This document shows positions 18,239 through 26,999 of a stretch of 64,000 bases of DNA, one piece after another. Source of the DNA: Arenibacter palladensis (lineage in GTDB: Bacteria > Bacteroidota > Bacteroidia > Flavobacteriales > Flavobacteriaceae); assembly GCF_900129275.1 (NCBI RefSeq), contig NZ_FQUX01000002.1, positions 854,301-918,300 of the forward strand. Reading direction: 5' to 3'. A program made the position numbers and the translations under genes. The notes below the pieces were generated by a model. It was given only the letters and a program-made list of their open reading frames with translations. It did not search any database and was not told the origin of the DNA. Position 1 is the first letter of the stretch, and each line of letters opens with the position of its first letter.

Positions 18239-19939
18239 ATGGACATCAAAAACAAAATACAAAAACACATAGATACGATTATTATCGGTTCTGGCGCCGG
18301 CGGATTGTCTGCCGCCATTTGTCTATCCAAAGCAGGGCAGCGGGTAATGGTATTGGAACAACACGATGTCCCTGGCGGCTGGTGCCACAGCTTCTATCTA
18401 AACGGCCACCGTTTTTCTCCTGGAGTACATTATATTGGTCTGTTAGGGGAAGGAGAATCTACAAGAGCTCTTTATGAAGGTTTGGGGATAGCCAATAATC
18501 TGGTGTTTTTTAGAATGAATCCCAAGGGATATGAGCACTGCTTTATTGGAAAAGAAAGAATTGACCTGCCGGGCAATTTTAATGATTTAAACACTTCACT
18601 AGGAAAAAGGTTTCCCAAGGAAAAAAAACGTATCCACCATTATTTGAAGTTGGTCAGGAATGTTTCCCGACAAATACAACTGATCCCCAAGATGAGCGGA
18701 TTCTGGGACAATATTACCATCCCATTTAGAACCAAGCATATGGGCAAGTATGCGCTGTTCAGCTTAAAGCGTGTTATCAACTGGCATATAAAAGACCCCT
18801 TACTGCAAAAAGTACTCAATATACAATGGGGAGATCACGGGTTGGCTCCTGCACGGGCGAGTTTCCCGCTGCACTGCGCCGTTATGGACCATTATTTTAG
18901 CGGGGGCTATTACCCTATGGGCGGTGGAGCGGCCATAGTAAAGGCAATGACCAACGCCTTACAAAAAAATGGTGGGACCATACGCACAAGCACAGCTGTA
19001 AAAAGCATTATTTTGGAAGGCGACAAAAAGAGAAAAGCCATTGGGGTGGAATTGGAAAATGGCGAAAAAATATATGCTTCCAGGATTATTTCCAATGCTG
19101 ATCCAGGGATTACCTATTTGAACTTGGTGAAAGAACAAAACCTGAGTGCCAAACTTCTTAAAAAACTAAAAAAAACAAAGTATTCCTGCAGTTCCCTAAT
19201 GCTTTTTCTAAGCGTTGCCATGGATGTTCGGAAATTAGGCATGGACTCCGGAAATATATGGATGATGGATAACAGGGATATGGACGGGATTTACGAAGAG
19301 ATGAATGCAGTGGATATCGCCATTGGTGATGTGTTTCCTGGTTTGTTCATTAGCTGTACCACTCTAAAGGATCCGACAAGTTTCGATGGAAAACACCACT
19401 CCCTTGAAGTCATTACGTATATTAATCCAGATTCATTCCATAAATTTAACAATGAGAACAAAGAGCGTTCAAAGGAATATTTGGAATTCAAGGAAATATT
19501 GACCAATAAAATGATAAATACCTTGGAACGTGCCCTGCCTGGTATTAGGGACCATATCGTTCATAAGGAATTGGGAACTCCCATCACCAACAAACACTAT
19601 TTAAATGCTACTAATGGAAGCGTATACGGCACAGAAAAGAGTTTTGGACAGATAGGTCCCTTTGCGTTTAGGGCCAAGAGCGAAATAGAGAATCTATATA
19701 TGTGTGGGGCAAGTATTCAATCGCACGGCGTAGCAGGTGCTAGTTATTCAGGAGTTCAGACAGCGGCCGTTATTTTAAATTGCAAGCAACACGATTTAAT
19801 AAAACCAGACGAATTGCAAAATATAAGAATCTTTGAAGCCGAAGACGACTCCGCTTATACGGCAGATATTAAACAAAAAATAAATTTGAGAAAAGCAAGA
19901 TTGATCGCGAATGAAAAAAAATCAATGAAAATTCAATAG
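18239..19939 (+). CDS. FAD-dependent oxidoreductase, retinol saturase/phytoene desaturase-like
   Basis: A 566-residue protein of the CrtI/RetSat flavoprotein group. The N-terminal dinucleotide-binding motif IIGSGAGGLSAAICLSKAG (about 14-32) is followed by the VLEQHDVPGGWCHSF segment, and a C-terminal FAD-contact region GASIQSHGVAGASYSG is present. Members reduce or isomerise conjugated polyenes such as all-trans-retinol or carotenoids. No carotenoid genes are adjacent, so the substrate is unknown. It may be linked to the preceding membrane protein and the following secreted esterase by orientation and short gaps only. Confidence 0.85.
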   Translation: MDIKNKIQKHIDTIIIGSGAGGLSAAICLSKAGQRVMVLEQHDVPGGWCHSFYLNGHRFSPGVHYIGLLGEGESTRALYEGLGIANNLVFFRMNPKGYEHCFIGKERIDLPGNFNDLNTSLGKRFPKEKKRIHHYLKLVRNVSRQIQLIPKMSGFWDNITIPFRTKHMGKYALFSLKRVINWHIKDPLLQKVLNIQWGDHGLAPARASFPLHCAVMDHYFSGGYYPMGGGAAIVKAMTNALQKNGGTIRTSTAVKSIILEGDKKRKAIGVELENGEKIYASRIISNADPGITYLNLVKEQNLSAKLLKKLKKTKYSCSSLMLFLSVAMDVRKLGMDSGNIWMMDNRDMDGIYEEMNAVDIAIGDVFPGLFISCTTLKDPTSFDGKHHSLEVITYINPDSFHKFNNENKERSKEYLEFKEILTNKMINTLERALPGIRDHIVHKELGTPITNKHYLNATNGSVYGTEKSFGQIGPFAFRAKSEIENLYMCGASIQSHGVAGASYSGVQTAAVILNCKQHDLIKPDELQNIRIFEAEDDSAYTADIKQKINLRKARLIANEKKSMKIQ

Positions 19940-19981
19940 TTAATTTAAGTATTAATGTTCTTTATAACCACTTTTACCAAT

Positions 19982-20668
19982 ATGAAAACCATGAAATTAT
20001 CCATTGCCCTGTTCGTACTGACCATCTTTACCATGAACAATAGTTATTCCCAGGATTGGCCAAATCTGGAACATTTTTCTGAAGCCAATAAAAAAATAGG
20101 CCCACCTCTTGCCGGTGAAAATCGGGTAGTATTTATGGGCAATTCCATTACCATAGGCTGGCTGAACAAAAGGCCGGAGTTCTTTGAAGGGAAACCCTAT
20201 ATCAACAGAGGCATTAGTGGGCAGACTACACCCCAGATGTTATTGCGATTTAGACAGGATGTAATTGACCTAAAACCTAAAGTTGTGGTTATTTTGGCGG
20301 GAACCAATGATATTGCCGGAAATACAGGCCCTTCCACTCCAAAAATGATATTGGACAATATAAAGTCTATGGCAGAACTGGCCAGGGCCAACGGAATCAA
20401 AGTTATTATCTCCTCCATACTTCCTGCCTTCGATTACCCTTGGAAGCCTGGATTAAATCCCAATGAAAAAATTCCTGCATTAAACTCCCTTTTAAAGGAA
20501 TATTCGGAAACCAATGGTCATATTTATCTGGATTATTTTACCGCCATGGCCGATGATAGAAACGGACTACCAAAAAAATATGCTCATGATGAGGTTCATC
20601 CTACCCCCGAAGGTTACGCCGTTATGGAACCATTGGTGGAAGAAGCAATAAAACGGGCTTTGCAATAG
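19982..20668 (+). CDS. Secreted SGNH/GDSL-family esterase
   Basis: 228 residues from ATG 19982, which places a signal peptide at the very N-terminus (MKTMKLS, hydrophobic core, cut near SYSQ/DW). SGNH blocks are visible: block I as FMGNSITIGW (Asn replaces Asp of GDS, nucleophile Ser55), block II GISGQTTPQM, block III GTND and block V DEVHPT with the catalytic Asp/His. The group includes acyl-, acetyl- and carbohydrate-esterases. The next gene encodes a secreted GH20-like hydrolase, so an extracytoplasmic role in glycan deacylation is reasonable but inferred. Confidence 0.87.
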   Translation: MKTMKLSIALFVLTIFTMNNSYSQDWPNLEHFSEANKKIGPPLAGENRVVFMGNSITIGWLNKRPEFFEGKPYINRGISGQTTPQMLLRFRQDVIDLKPKVVVILAGTNDIAGNTGPSTPKMILDNIKSMAELARANGIKVIISSILPAFDYPWKPGLNPNEKIPALNSLLKEYSETNGHIYLDYFTAMADDRNGLPKKYAHDEVHPTPEGYAVMEPLVEEAIKRALQ

Positions 20669-20736
20669 GATTGGATTTTATTACCTTTTGAAAAAAATAT
20701 TCTGTGAGGTATTTTTAATTTAAATCCCGGCTAACA

Positions 20737-21837
20737 ATGAGAAAACTACTCTTTATATTTTTGTATACAAGCATTTATTTTGGCCATGCACAAGATATTT
20801 TTGAGGTAAAGGGACTTTGTATAGCCGCGCCCAATGCTGATGGTGTAACCGAGTTTGTGAAATTCGTTGATGAAGAACTGGGTCCTATTGGCATCAACAC
20901 CTTAGTACTTCGGGTAGATTTTAATTATGCCTATGAATCAAGACCGGAATTAAGAGGCAATAACCCATTGTCTAAGGAACAAATAAAGGAATTGGTAGCT
21001 GTTGCCAAAAAACACCATATAAATCTAATTCCTCAAGTAAATTTATTCGGACATCAGAGTTGGGCAGAAAAAACCAATAAACTACTGGAAGTATATCCCG
21101 AATTTGATGAAACGCCACATATTAAAATACCTGAAAAATATGAATGGCCCAATGCTGATGGACTCTACTGCAAAAGTTATTGCCCGTTACATCCGGAGGT
21201 GCACAATGTGGTGTTTGATCTGGTAGATGAAATTATTTCCGTCTTTGAGGCCAAAGCCTTTCACGCAGGAATGGATGAGGTATTTTACATAGCGGATGAA
21301 AAATGCCCCCGCTGCCAAGGAAAAGATCCTGCTGCAATATTTGCGGATGAGGTTAATAAAATAAGTCGACATTTGGAGATCAATAACAAGCGACTTTGGA
21401 TTTGGGGCGATCGTTTAATAGATGCATCCACTTCCGGCATCGGAATGTGGGAGGCCAGTATGAACAACACTGCGAGGGCCATAGACCTAATTGATAAATC
21501 TGTAGTGATTTGCGACTGGCATTATGAAAAGGCATTACCAACCCCTGCCCTATTTGCCCTTAAGGGATTGGATGTTGTAGCCTGCCCTTGGAAGAAGCCA
21601 GACGTTGCCAAGGAACAGGTTAATATGATGTATAAATTTAAAGAAAACGCAACTCCGGAAATGAAGGAACACTTTTTGGGCATGATGCATACAGTTTGGT
21701 CTTCTGCCAGTGAATTCATAAAAAGCTATCATACCCAAAAGAACAAAGAAATCAATCCAGTTACCCAAGAGGCCTGCTTTAGGGCAATGATGGCCGCAAT
21801 AAAGGATGTAGAAAGAATTAGTAAAAACGTCAATTAG
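20737..21837 (+). CDS. Secreted GH20-like TIM-barrel glycoside hydrolase
   Basis: 366 residues with an N-terminal signal peptide (cut near FGHAQ/DI). The sequence follows a hexosaminidase-type TIM barrel: LIPQVNLFGHQSWA, then HAGMDEVF, whose Asp180-Glu181 pair is the catalytic dyad expected for GH20 enzymes, then IWGDR and MWEAS strands. It lacks the accessory N-terminal domain of classical beta-hexosaminidases and is shorter than them, so the exact family and substrate remain open. It follows the SGNH esterase by 68 bp in the same direction. Confidence 0.75.
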   Translation: MRKLLFIFLYTSIYFGHAQDIFEVKGLCIAAPNADGVTEFVKFVDEELGPIGINTLVLRVDFNYAYESRPELRGNNPLSKEQIKELVAVAKKHHINLIPQVNLFGHQSWAEKTNKLLEVYPEFDETPHIKIPEKYEWPNADGLYCKSYCPLHPEVHNVVFDLVDEIISVFEAKAFHAGMDEVFYIADEKCPRCQGKDPAAIFADEVNKISRHLEINNKRLWIWGDRLIDASTSGIGMWEASMNNTARAIDLIDKSVVICDWHYEKALPTPALFALKGLDVVACPWKKPDVAKEQVNMMYKFKENATPEMKEHFLGMMHTVWSSASEFIKSYHTQKNKEINPVTQEACFRAMMAAIKDVERISKNVN

Positions 21838-21897
21838 ATTTTATATAAAACTGCCTAGGTCATCCGCTATCCAAAACACTTAATTCCCAAGCCTTAA

Positions 21898-21930
21898 TTG
21901 ACCTTATAGCAAAATATATTTCTACTTTTG
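21898..21930 (+). promoter_or_regulatory. TTG-N22-TACTTTTG promoter at glycosyltransferase start
   Basis: A -33 type TTG (21898-21900) is separated by 22 nt from a perfect -7 box TACTTTTG (21923-21930). The ATG at 21935 begins only 4 nt after the box, so the transcript would be leaderless or nearly so. Confidence 0.6.
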
Positions 21931-21934
21931 ATAA

Positions 21935-22942
21935 ATGAATAAAAGTAGTATCAGCATCCTTCTTCCCTATAAGAACACCGCAGAATTTCTACCGGACTGT
22001 ATACAGTCCATCATCGACCAAACCTATGACGACTGGGAAATTTTGGCCGTAAACGACCATTCTTCAGACGATAGCTTGGATATTATGTTTTCTTATGCCC
22101 AAAAGGATAGTCGGATTAAAGTATTGACAAATGACGGCAACGGAATAATTGATGCATTAAGAACTGCGTATTCCCATTCCCAGGGCAATTATATAACCAG
22201 AATGGATTCTGATGACATTATGTCCCTAAACAAATTGGAAGTCATGGTCAAGGCCCTGAAAAATCATGGACAGGGCCACATTGCCCTAGGCAAGGTAAAA
22301 TACTTTTCTAAAGATGGTGTTGGGGATGGCTACAAACGTTATGAAAAATGGCTGAACCGCTTAACGGAAAAAGGATTAAATCATTCAGAAATATATAAGG
22401 AATGTGTAATACCCTCGCCCTGTTGGATGGTACATAGAAATGACTTGGAAAAGGCCGGTTCATTTTCTTCAAATCGATATCCAGAAGATTACGACCTGGC
22501 ATTCCGTTTTTATGAACAGGGTCTAACATGTATTCCAACCAATGAGCTTCTTCACTATTGGCGCGATTATGGCCACAGAACCTCCAGAACCAGTGAACAC
22601 TACGCCCAAAATTACTTCTTGGATATTAAACTACATTATTTCTTAAAGCTAGATCATGACAAACAAAGCCCTTTAGTGCTATGGGGGGCTGGTAACAAAG
22701 GGAAAACATTGGCCAAAAAACTTCTGAAAAAGAACATCCCTTTTATTTGGGTTTGCAATAATTCCAATAAAATTGGATTGGACATTTATGATAAAAAGAT
22801 GGAGCACTATATGGTAATAGATAAACTCCAAAAAGCACAAATTATAATTACGGTGGCCAATAAAGAGGCACAGGAATTTATAAAAGATTATTTGTTAGCA
22901 CAGGGGAAAAAATCTGTGCAAGACTTTTTCTTTTTTTGTTGA
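21935..22942 (+). CDS. Family 2 glycosyltransferase
   Basis: 335 residues. An N-terminal GT-A domain starts SISILLPYKNTAEFLPDCIQS, with the nucleotide-binding VNDHSSDDS segment, the MDSDD metal-binding DxD-type motif and PEDYDLAFRF, all typical of GT2 enzymes making surface glycans. A second, C-terminal part of about 100 residues (LWGAGNKGKTLAKKLL) looks like a Rossmann-like nucleotide-binding segment. The acceptor is unknown. It is a single-gene unit with its own probable leaderless promoter and no polysaccharide cluster alongside. Confidence 0.9.
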   Translation: MNKSSISILLPYKNTAEFLPDCIQSIIDQTYDDWEILAVNDHSSDDSLDIMFSYAQKDSRIKVLTNDGNGIIDALRTAYSHSQGNYITRMDSDDIMSLNKLEVMVKALKNHGQGHIALGKVKYFSKDGVGDGYKRYEKWLNRLTEKGLNHSEIYKECVIPSPCWMVHRNDLEKAGSFSSNRYPEDYDLAFRFYEQGLTCIPTNELLHYWRDYGHRTSRTSEHYAQNYFLDIKLHYFLKLDHDKQSPLVLWGAGNKGKTLAKKLLKKNIPFIWVCNNSNKIGLDIYDKKMEHYMVIDKLQKAQIIITVANKEAQEFIKDYLLAQGKKSVQDFFFFC

Positions 22943-23048
22943 ACTTACCTTTGTGGTACTTCCGTAAAGAATGTTCCAACTTTGCCAGCCAACATAATTT
23001 AGTTGGTACTTGAACAATAAATTTGAGACTGCCTCGAAATTCTTTTCT

Positions 23049-23056
23049 TATATTTG
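23049..23056 (+). promoter_or_regulatory. Promoter -7 box upstream of the BatA-like gene
   Basis: TATATTTG is a perfect TAnnTTTG match, 17 bp before the ATG at 23074. A TTTG lies at 23022-23025 with a 23-nt spacer. This supports the start at 23074 over an upstream in-frame TTG at 23023. Confidence 0.55.
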
Positions 23057-23073
23057 AAAAATTAAATTTGGGA

Positions 23074-24996
23074 ATGCTTTTTAAACATCCGAATCTCCTT
23101 TGGGCCCTTTTACTTCTCCTGATTCCTATTTTTATTCATCTTTTCCAACTCCGTAGATTTAAGAAAACCCCATTTACCAATGTAAAGATTTTAAAAAAAG
23201 TAGAGGCGCAATCTAGAAAGAGCCACTCGCTTAAAAAATGGCTTCTTTTATTTACCCGCCTATTGCTCCTAACTGCACTTATTGTTGCATTTGCCCAACC
23301 CTTTATTCCAGGGAAAACAGCTTTAAAAAGCAACGAAATAGTCATATACCTTGATAATTCCTTAAGTACTCAGGCCAAAATGGGAACAGCTACCTTATTG
23401 GAAAACATGGTACAAGGAATACTGAAATCCATTCCCGAAGAAGAAGTTTTCACTCTTTTTACCAATGACAAAATATTTAAGGAAGTTCGTATTGGCGACA
23501 TCAAAAATGATTTGCTAGCCCTGCCCTATTCCAACAACCAATTACAGCTGAAAGAAATCAACTTAAAGGCCAAAACCTTATTCTCCGAAGCTGAAGGTAC
23601 ACGAAAAGATCTGGTCTTGATTTCCGATTTTCAAAAGTCTATCAATTCGCCTACCATAGATTCCATCCCCGACATCAACAGGCATTTGGTAAAATTGACA
23701 CCGGAAAGCCTTGTTAATATTTCCATCGACACAGTATTTATCAATTCCTATTCCTCGGATAATTTGGAATTGAAAAGCATTCTCTCTACCAATACAAAAT
23801 TGGATAACACTCCGGTTTCCCTATATAACGGAGAAAGATTGATAGCAAAAACTTCGGTTACATTCAATAACAATAAAAAAGGCGAGGTAATTTTTACCAT
23901 TCCGGCCAACGAACTAATCAATGGCGAAATTGTGATATCCGATTCAGGTCTAAATTATGACAATCAACTGTACTTCAATTTGGCCAAACAAGATAAAATC
24001 AAAGTATTATCCGTAGGGGATGTAGATAGTGATTATTTAAGCCGTATTTACAATAAGGAGGTGTTTCAATATTCCAATTTAAGCTTAAAGTCACTGAATT
24101 ATAGCTTATTGGAATCACAAAATTTGATTATCCTGAACGAACTTAACACCATTCCCATAGCCTTGCAAAACGCCCTCCAAGCCTTTAAAAATGCAGGAGG
24201 CAGTTTAGTGGTTATTCCAAGTGGTGAAGTTAATACGGAAAATTACAATCCCTTTTTAATGGGACTTTCCAATACTTTGTTAATTTCTTCGGTCAAGGAA
24301 GAGCGAAAGATTAGTCAGATTGCCTTTTCCCACCCCCTCTATAAAAATGTGTTCGAAAAAGAAGTAACCAATTTCCAATATCCTTCCGTAAATTCATTCT
24401 ACAGTATAAAATCGGCCATGCCAAAAATCCTTTCTTATCAAAGTGGTGATCCGTTTTTGGTAGGGGAAGACGGTACTTATTTATTTACAGCATCCATATC
24501 CAAAGAAAATTCAAATATTTTGAATTCCCCCTTAATTGTACCAACCTTATACAACATGGGAATGGCAAGCCTAAAAATGCCTGAAATTTATGAGATGATA
24601 GGTAGTAAAACCACTGTTGATATCCCCGTTAGACTTACAAAAGATCGAATTTTGAAAGTGTCCCTAAAAGATTTCGAATTTATACCCTTTCAACAATCCT
24701 TTACCACCAAAACCACCTTAACTTTTAACGACTACCCTGAGGTTTCCGGGATATACAATATAACGGACGAAGGAAAGACCATAAAGAACATAAGTTTCAA
24801 CATTCCGAGGGAGGAAAGCCAGCTACATTATATGGACCTTGACGACCTCAATGCAAGCAGTAAGAACGACGATATTTCTGCCCTGTTCCAAAATATAGAA
24901 AAAGACAATAGCATCAACGAGCTTTGGAAATGGTTTGTTATTTTAGCATTAGCATTTATATTTATTGAAGTTCTTATCCAAAAATTTCTGAAATGA
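23074..24996 (+). CDS. BatA-like membrane protein with N-terminal double transmembrane domain
   Basis: 640 residues from ATG 23074. Two N-terminal hydrophobic segments (about 6-25 and 54-76) with the LQRRFKKTPFTNVK-like linker match the double-transmembrane domain of Bacteroidota BatA-like proteins. A large periplasmic region begins with a von Willebrand A-like strand (EIVIYLDNSLST), and a final membrane helix lies near the C-terminus (WFVILALAFIFIEVLI). The metal-binding site looks incomplete, so it may be a degenerate vWA. The stop overlaps the next gene by 4 bp (ATGA), so the two are translationally coupled. Confidence 0.85.
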   Translation: MLFKHPNLLWALLLLLIPIFIHLFQLRRFKKTPFTNVKILKKVEAQSRKSHSLKKWLLLFTRLLLLTALIVAFAQPFIPGKTALKSNEIVIYLDNSLSTQAKMGTATLLENMVQGILKSIPEEEVFTLFTNDKIFKEVRIGDIKNDLLALPYSNNQLQLKEINLKAKTLFSEAEGTRKDLVLISDFQKSINSPTIDSIPDINRHLVKLTPESLVNISIDTVFINSYSSDNLELKSILSTNTKLDNTPVSLYNGERLIAKTSVTFNNNKKGEVIFTIPANELINGEIVISDSGLNYDNQLYFNLAKQDKIKVLSVGDVDSDYLSRIYNKEVFQYSNLSLKSLNYSLLESQNLIILNELNTIPIALQNALQAFKNAGGSLVVIPSGEVNTENYNPFLMGLSNTLLISSVKEERKISQIAFSHPLYKNVFEKEVTNFQYPSVNSFYSIKSAMPKILSYQSGDPFLVGEDGTYLFTASISKENSNILNSPLIVPTLYNMGMASLKMPEIYEMIGSKTTVDIPVRLTKDRILKVSLKDFEFIPFQQSFTTKTTLTFNDYPEVSGIYNITDEGKTIKNISFNIPREESQLHYMDLDDLNASSKNDDISALFQNIEKDNSINELWKWFVILALAFIFIEVLIQKFLK

Positions 24997-26246
24997 ACAT
25001 ACTTTTAAAATCTGCCAAGATAGTAGCTCCTAACAATAAGGAACTTCATTTAAAAAAGCGCGATATTCTTATAAAAAACGGGGTAATTGAAGATATTGCC
25101 TCCAATTTGGATGTTCAAGGAAAGACGAAGATTATCCAATTAAAGAATCTACATGTATCCCTAGGATGGTTGGATTCCAGTGTAAGTTTTGGCGAACCGG
25201 GTTACGAGGAAAGGGAAACCATAGTAAATGGCCTGTATACAGCAGCAAAGAGCGGTTTTACGGACATTGTCCTAAATCCCAATACCAATCCCCTCCCCGA
25301 TAGCAGCTCCGATATTGTCTTTTTAAAGAATGCCTCGAAAAATGCTGCGACAACACTTCATGCTTTGGGAACTTTGACCGTTAAGTCTGAAGGAGAAAGC
25401 TTGGCGGAACTATACGATATGAAAACTGCCGGTGCCGTAGGGTTCTATGATTACAAATTACCATTAAGGAACTCAAACCTTCTAAAAATTGCCCTGCAAT
25501 ATGCCCATAATTTCAATGGACTGGTACATTCTTTTCCTATGGACCTTCAGATTGCCGGAAAAGGAATCGTTAATGAAGGCGAAGTCTCCACAAGACTGGG
25601 ACTAAAGGGAATTCCTAATTTGGCAGAGGAACTAAATATTGTCAGGGACCTGTTCATTTTGGAATATACGGGAGGAAAACTGCACATCCCCACTATTTCA
25701 ACGGCCAATTCGGTAAAGCTCATTGCTGAGGCCAAAAAAAAGGGAATGGATGTGAGCTGCAGCGTGGCAGTACACAACCTATGCTTCACCGATAAGACCT
25801 TGGTAGAATTCGACTCCCACTATAAATTAATGCCACCACTTAGGACCCAATCGGACCGAAAGGCCCTGATAAAGGGTATAAAGGATGGAACTATAGATTA
25901 TGTTACCTCAGACCATAGACCTATGGATATTGAACACAAAAGAGTGGAATTTGATAATGCTTCGGATGGTACCATTGGGTTGGAAAGCGCTTTTGGAATG
26001 TTGAATCGGATTTTTGACCTTGATACCACTATTTCCCTTTTGACCAAAGGTCGCGAAAGATACGGTATAGAAACACCTAGTTTCAAAGTAGGTGAAAATG
26101 CAGCACTTACCCTTTTTGATCCCGATGAGGAATATACCTTTGAAGAACAGCATATTTTATCCAATTCCAGTAATAGCTGCTTTTTGGGAAGTAAACTTAA
26201 AGGAAAGGTTTATGGAATTGTATCCAACAATCAAATAATTAACTAA
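24993..26246 (+). CDS. Dihydroorotase-family protein lacking catalytic metal ligands
   Basis: 417 residues along the whole amidohydrolase/dihydroorotase fold. The family landmarks are recognisable (NEGEVSTRLGLKGIPNLAEE, LMPPLR, TSDHRPMD, DGTIGLESAFG). The metal-binding DxHxH motif, however, is DSSVS at 61-65, so both His ligands are Ser, and the later H-x-x-H region reads LHIPTIST. It therefore should not be a working dihydroorotase and may be a structural or regulatory homologue, as inactive PyrC-like partners of aspartate carbamoyltransferase are. It overlaps the BatA-like gene by 4 bp. No pyr genes are nearby. Confidence 0.85.
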   Translation: MNILLKSAKIVAPNNKELHLKKRDILIKNGVIEDIASNLDVQGKTKIIQLKNLHVSLGWLDSSVSFGEPGYEERETIVNGLYTAAKSGFTDIVLNPNTNPLPDSSSDIVFLKNASKNAATTLHALGTLTVKSEGESLAELYDMKTAGAVGFYDYKLPLRNSNLLKIALQYAHNFNGLVHSFPMDLQIAGKGIVNEGEVSTRLGLKGIPNLAEELNIVRDLFILEYTGGKLHIPTISTANSVKLIAEAKKKGMDVSCSVAVHNLCFTDKTLVEFDSHYKLMPPLRTQSDRKALIKGIKDGTIDYVTSDHRPMDIEHKRVEFDNASDGTIGLESAFGMLNRIFDLDTTISLLTKGRERYGIETPSFKVGENAALTLFDPDEEYTFEEQHILSNSSNSCFLGSKLKGKVYGIVSNNQIIN

Positions 26247-26271
26247 ATTTATAGGAACTAAAAACATTACA

Positions 26272-26589
26272 ATGGACCAGAATACTATAAGTCAGGGAAA
26301 AACTATGGCAATAATCAGTTACATTACTGTAATTGGCCTGCTCATTGCCTTCATAGTGAACAGTGATAAAAAAAATGAATTTGTCAAATTCCATATTGGA
26401 CAATCATTAAGGGTGTGGATCTTGGCCATAGCACTTTCCATTGTCCTAGGGGTGATAGCTGTTACCATGGGCATGGGTTTCCTTAGAATATTACAGTGGG
26501 CCCCATGGATTTTGGCTATTATGGGTATCATAAATGCCAACAACGGAAAATTGGAAAAATTACCCATTATCGGATCTATTGGGGAATAA
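26272..26589 (+). CDS. DUF4870-like small membrane protein
   Basis: 105 residues with about three hydrophobic segments. The N-terminal core pattern GKTMAIISYITVIGLLIA, then NSDKKNEFVKFHIGQS, is that of the DUF4870/Tic20-like group of small membrane proteins. The role is unknown. It is a tandem paralogue of the following gene, and an intrinsic terminator separates them. The start follows the pseudo-dihydroorotase stop by 25 bp. Confidence 0.8.
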   Translation: MDQNTISQGKTMAIISYITVIGLLIAFIVNSDKKNEFVKFHIGQSLRVWILAIALSIVLGVIAVTMGMGFLRILQWAPWILAIMGIINANNGKLEKLPIIGSIGE

Positions 26590-26612
26590 TAATAAAGATC
26601 TATAAATTCAGG

Positions 26613-26638
26613 GAGGTCTAATAAGGACCTCTTTTTTT
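26613..26638 (+). terminator. Hairpin terminator whose T-tract overlaps a -33 box
   Basis: Stem GAGGTC / GACCTC (26613-26618 and 26626-26631), extendable by G-T pairs, followed by seven T residues (26632-26638). The end of the T-run provides the TTTG (26636-26639) of the next promoter. Confidence 0.8.
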
Positions 26639-26666
26639 GTTCAAATTTTAAACTTGACTAACTTTG
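26636..26666 (+). promoter_or_regulatory. Canonical TTTG-N19-TAACTTTG promoter
   Basis: TTTG (26636-26639), an exact 19-nt spacer and TAACTTTG (26659-26666) match the Bacteroidota vegetative promoter. The ATG of the downstream gene at 26672 begins 5 nt after the -7 box, so the mRNA should be leaderless. Confidence 0.8.
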
Positions 26667-26671
26667 CCCCT

Positions 26672-26998
26672 ATGGATAATGTTATTAAGGAAGGAAAGAC
26701 TACGGCAATTGTGGCCTACCTCACAATGGTTGGGGCGTTGATTGCCATTTCGATGAATTCGGATCCCAAGAACGAGTTTGCCCGGTTTCATACCCGACAG
26801 GCATTTGGATTACATCTCGTTTTCCTAGGCTTTGCTATTTTTTTAAGCAATTGGTACAATGAATATGCTTGGTACGGCCTTTATGTTTTTTATGTAGTAC
26901 TTTGGTTCTACGGCTTTCTTGGAGCCTTGAACAACAAGAAACAAGAGGTGCCCGTACTTGGTCCCTATTTTCAAAAATGGTTCACTTTTATATCTTAG
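26672..26998 (+). CDS. DUF4870-like small membrane protein, tandem paralogue
   Basis: 108 residues from ATG 26672. An in-frame TTG at 26654 is rejected because it lies inside the promoter. It shares with the preceding gene the pattern GKTxAIxxYxTxxGxLIA...NSDxKNEFxxFHxxQ and similar hydrophobic segments, but the C-terminal half has diverged (aromatic-rich WYNEYAWYGLYVFYVVLWF). Its own promoter separates it from its sister. The esterase gene starts 1 bp after its stop, so those two are coupled. Confidence 0.8.
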   Translation: MDNVIKEGKTTAIVAYLTMVGALIAISMNSDPKNEFARFHTRQAFGLHLVFLGFAIFLSNWYNEYAWYGLYVFYVVLWFYGFLGALNNKKQEVPVLGPYFQKWFTFIS

Positions 26999-26999
26999 A

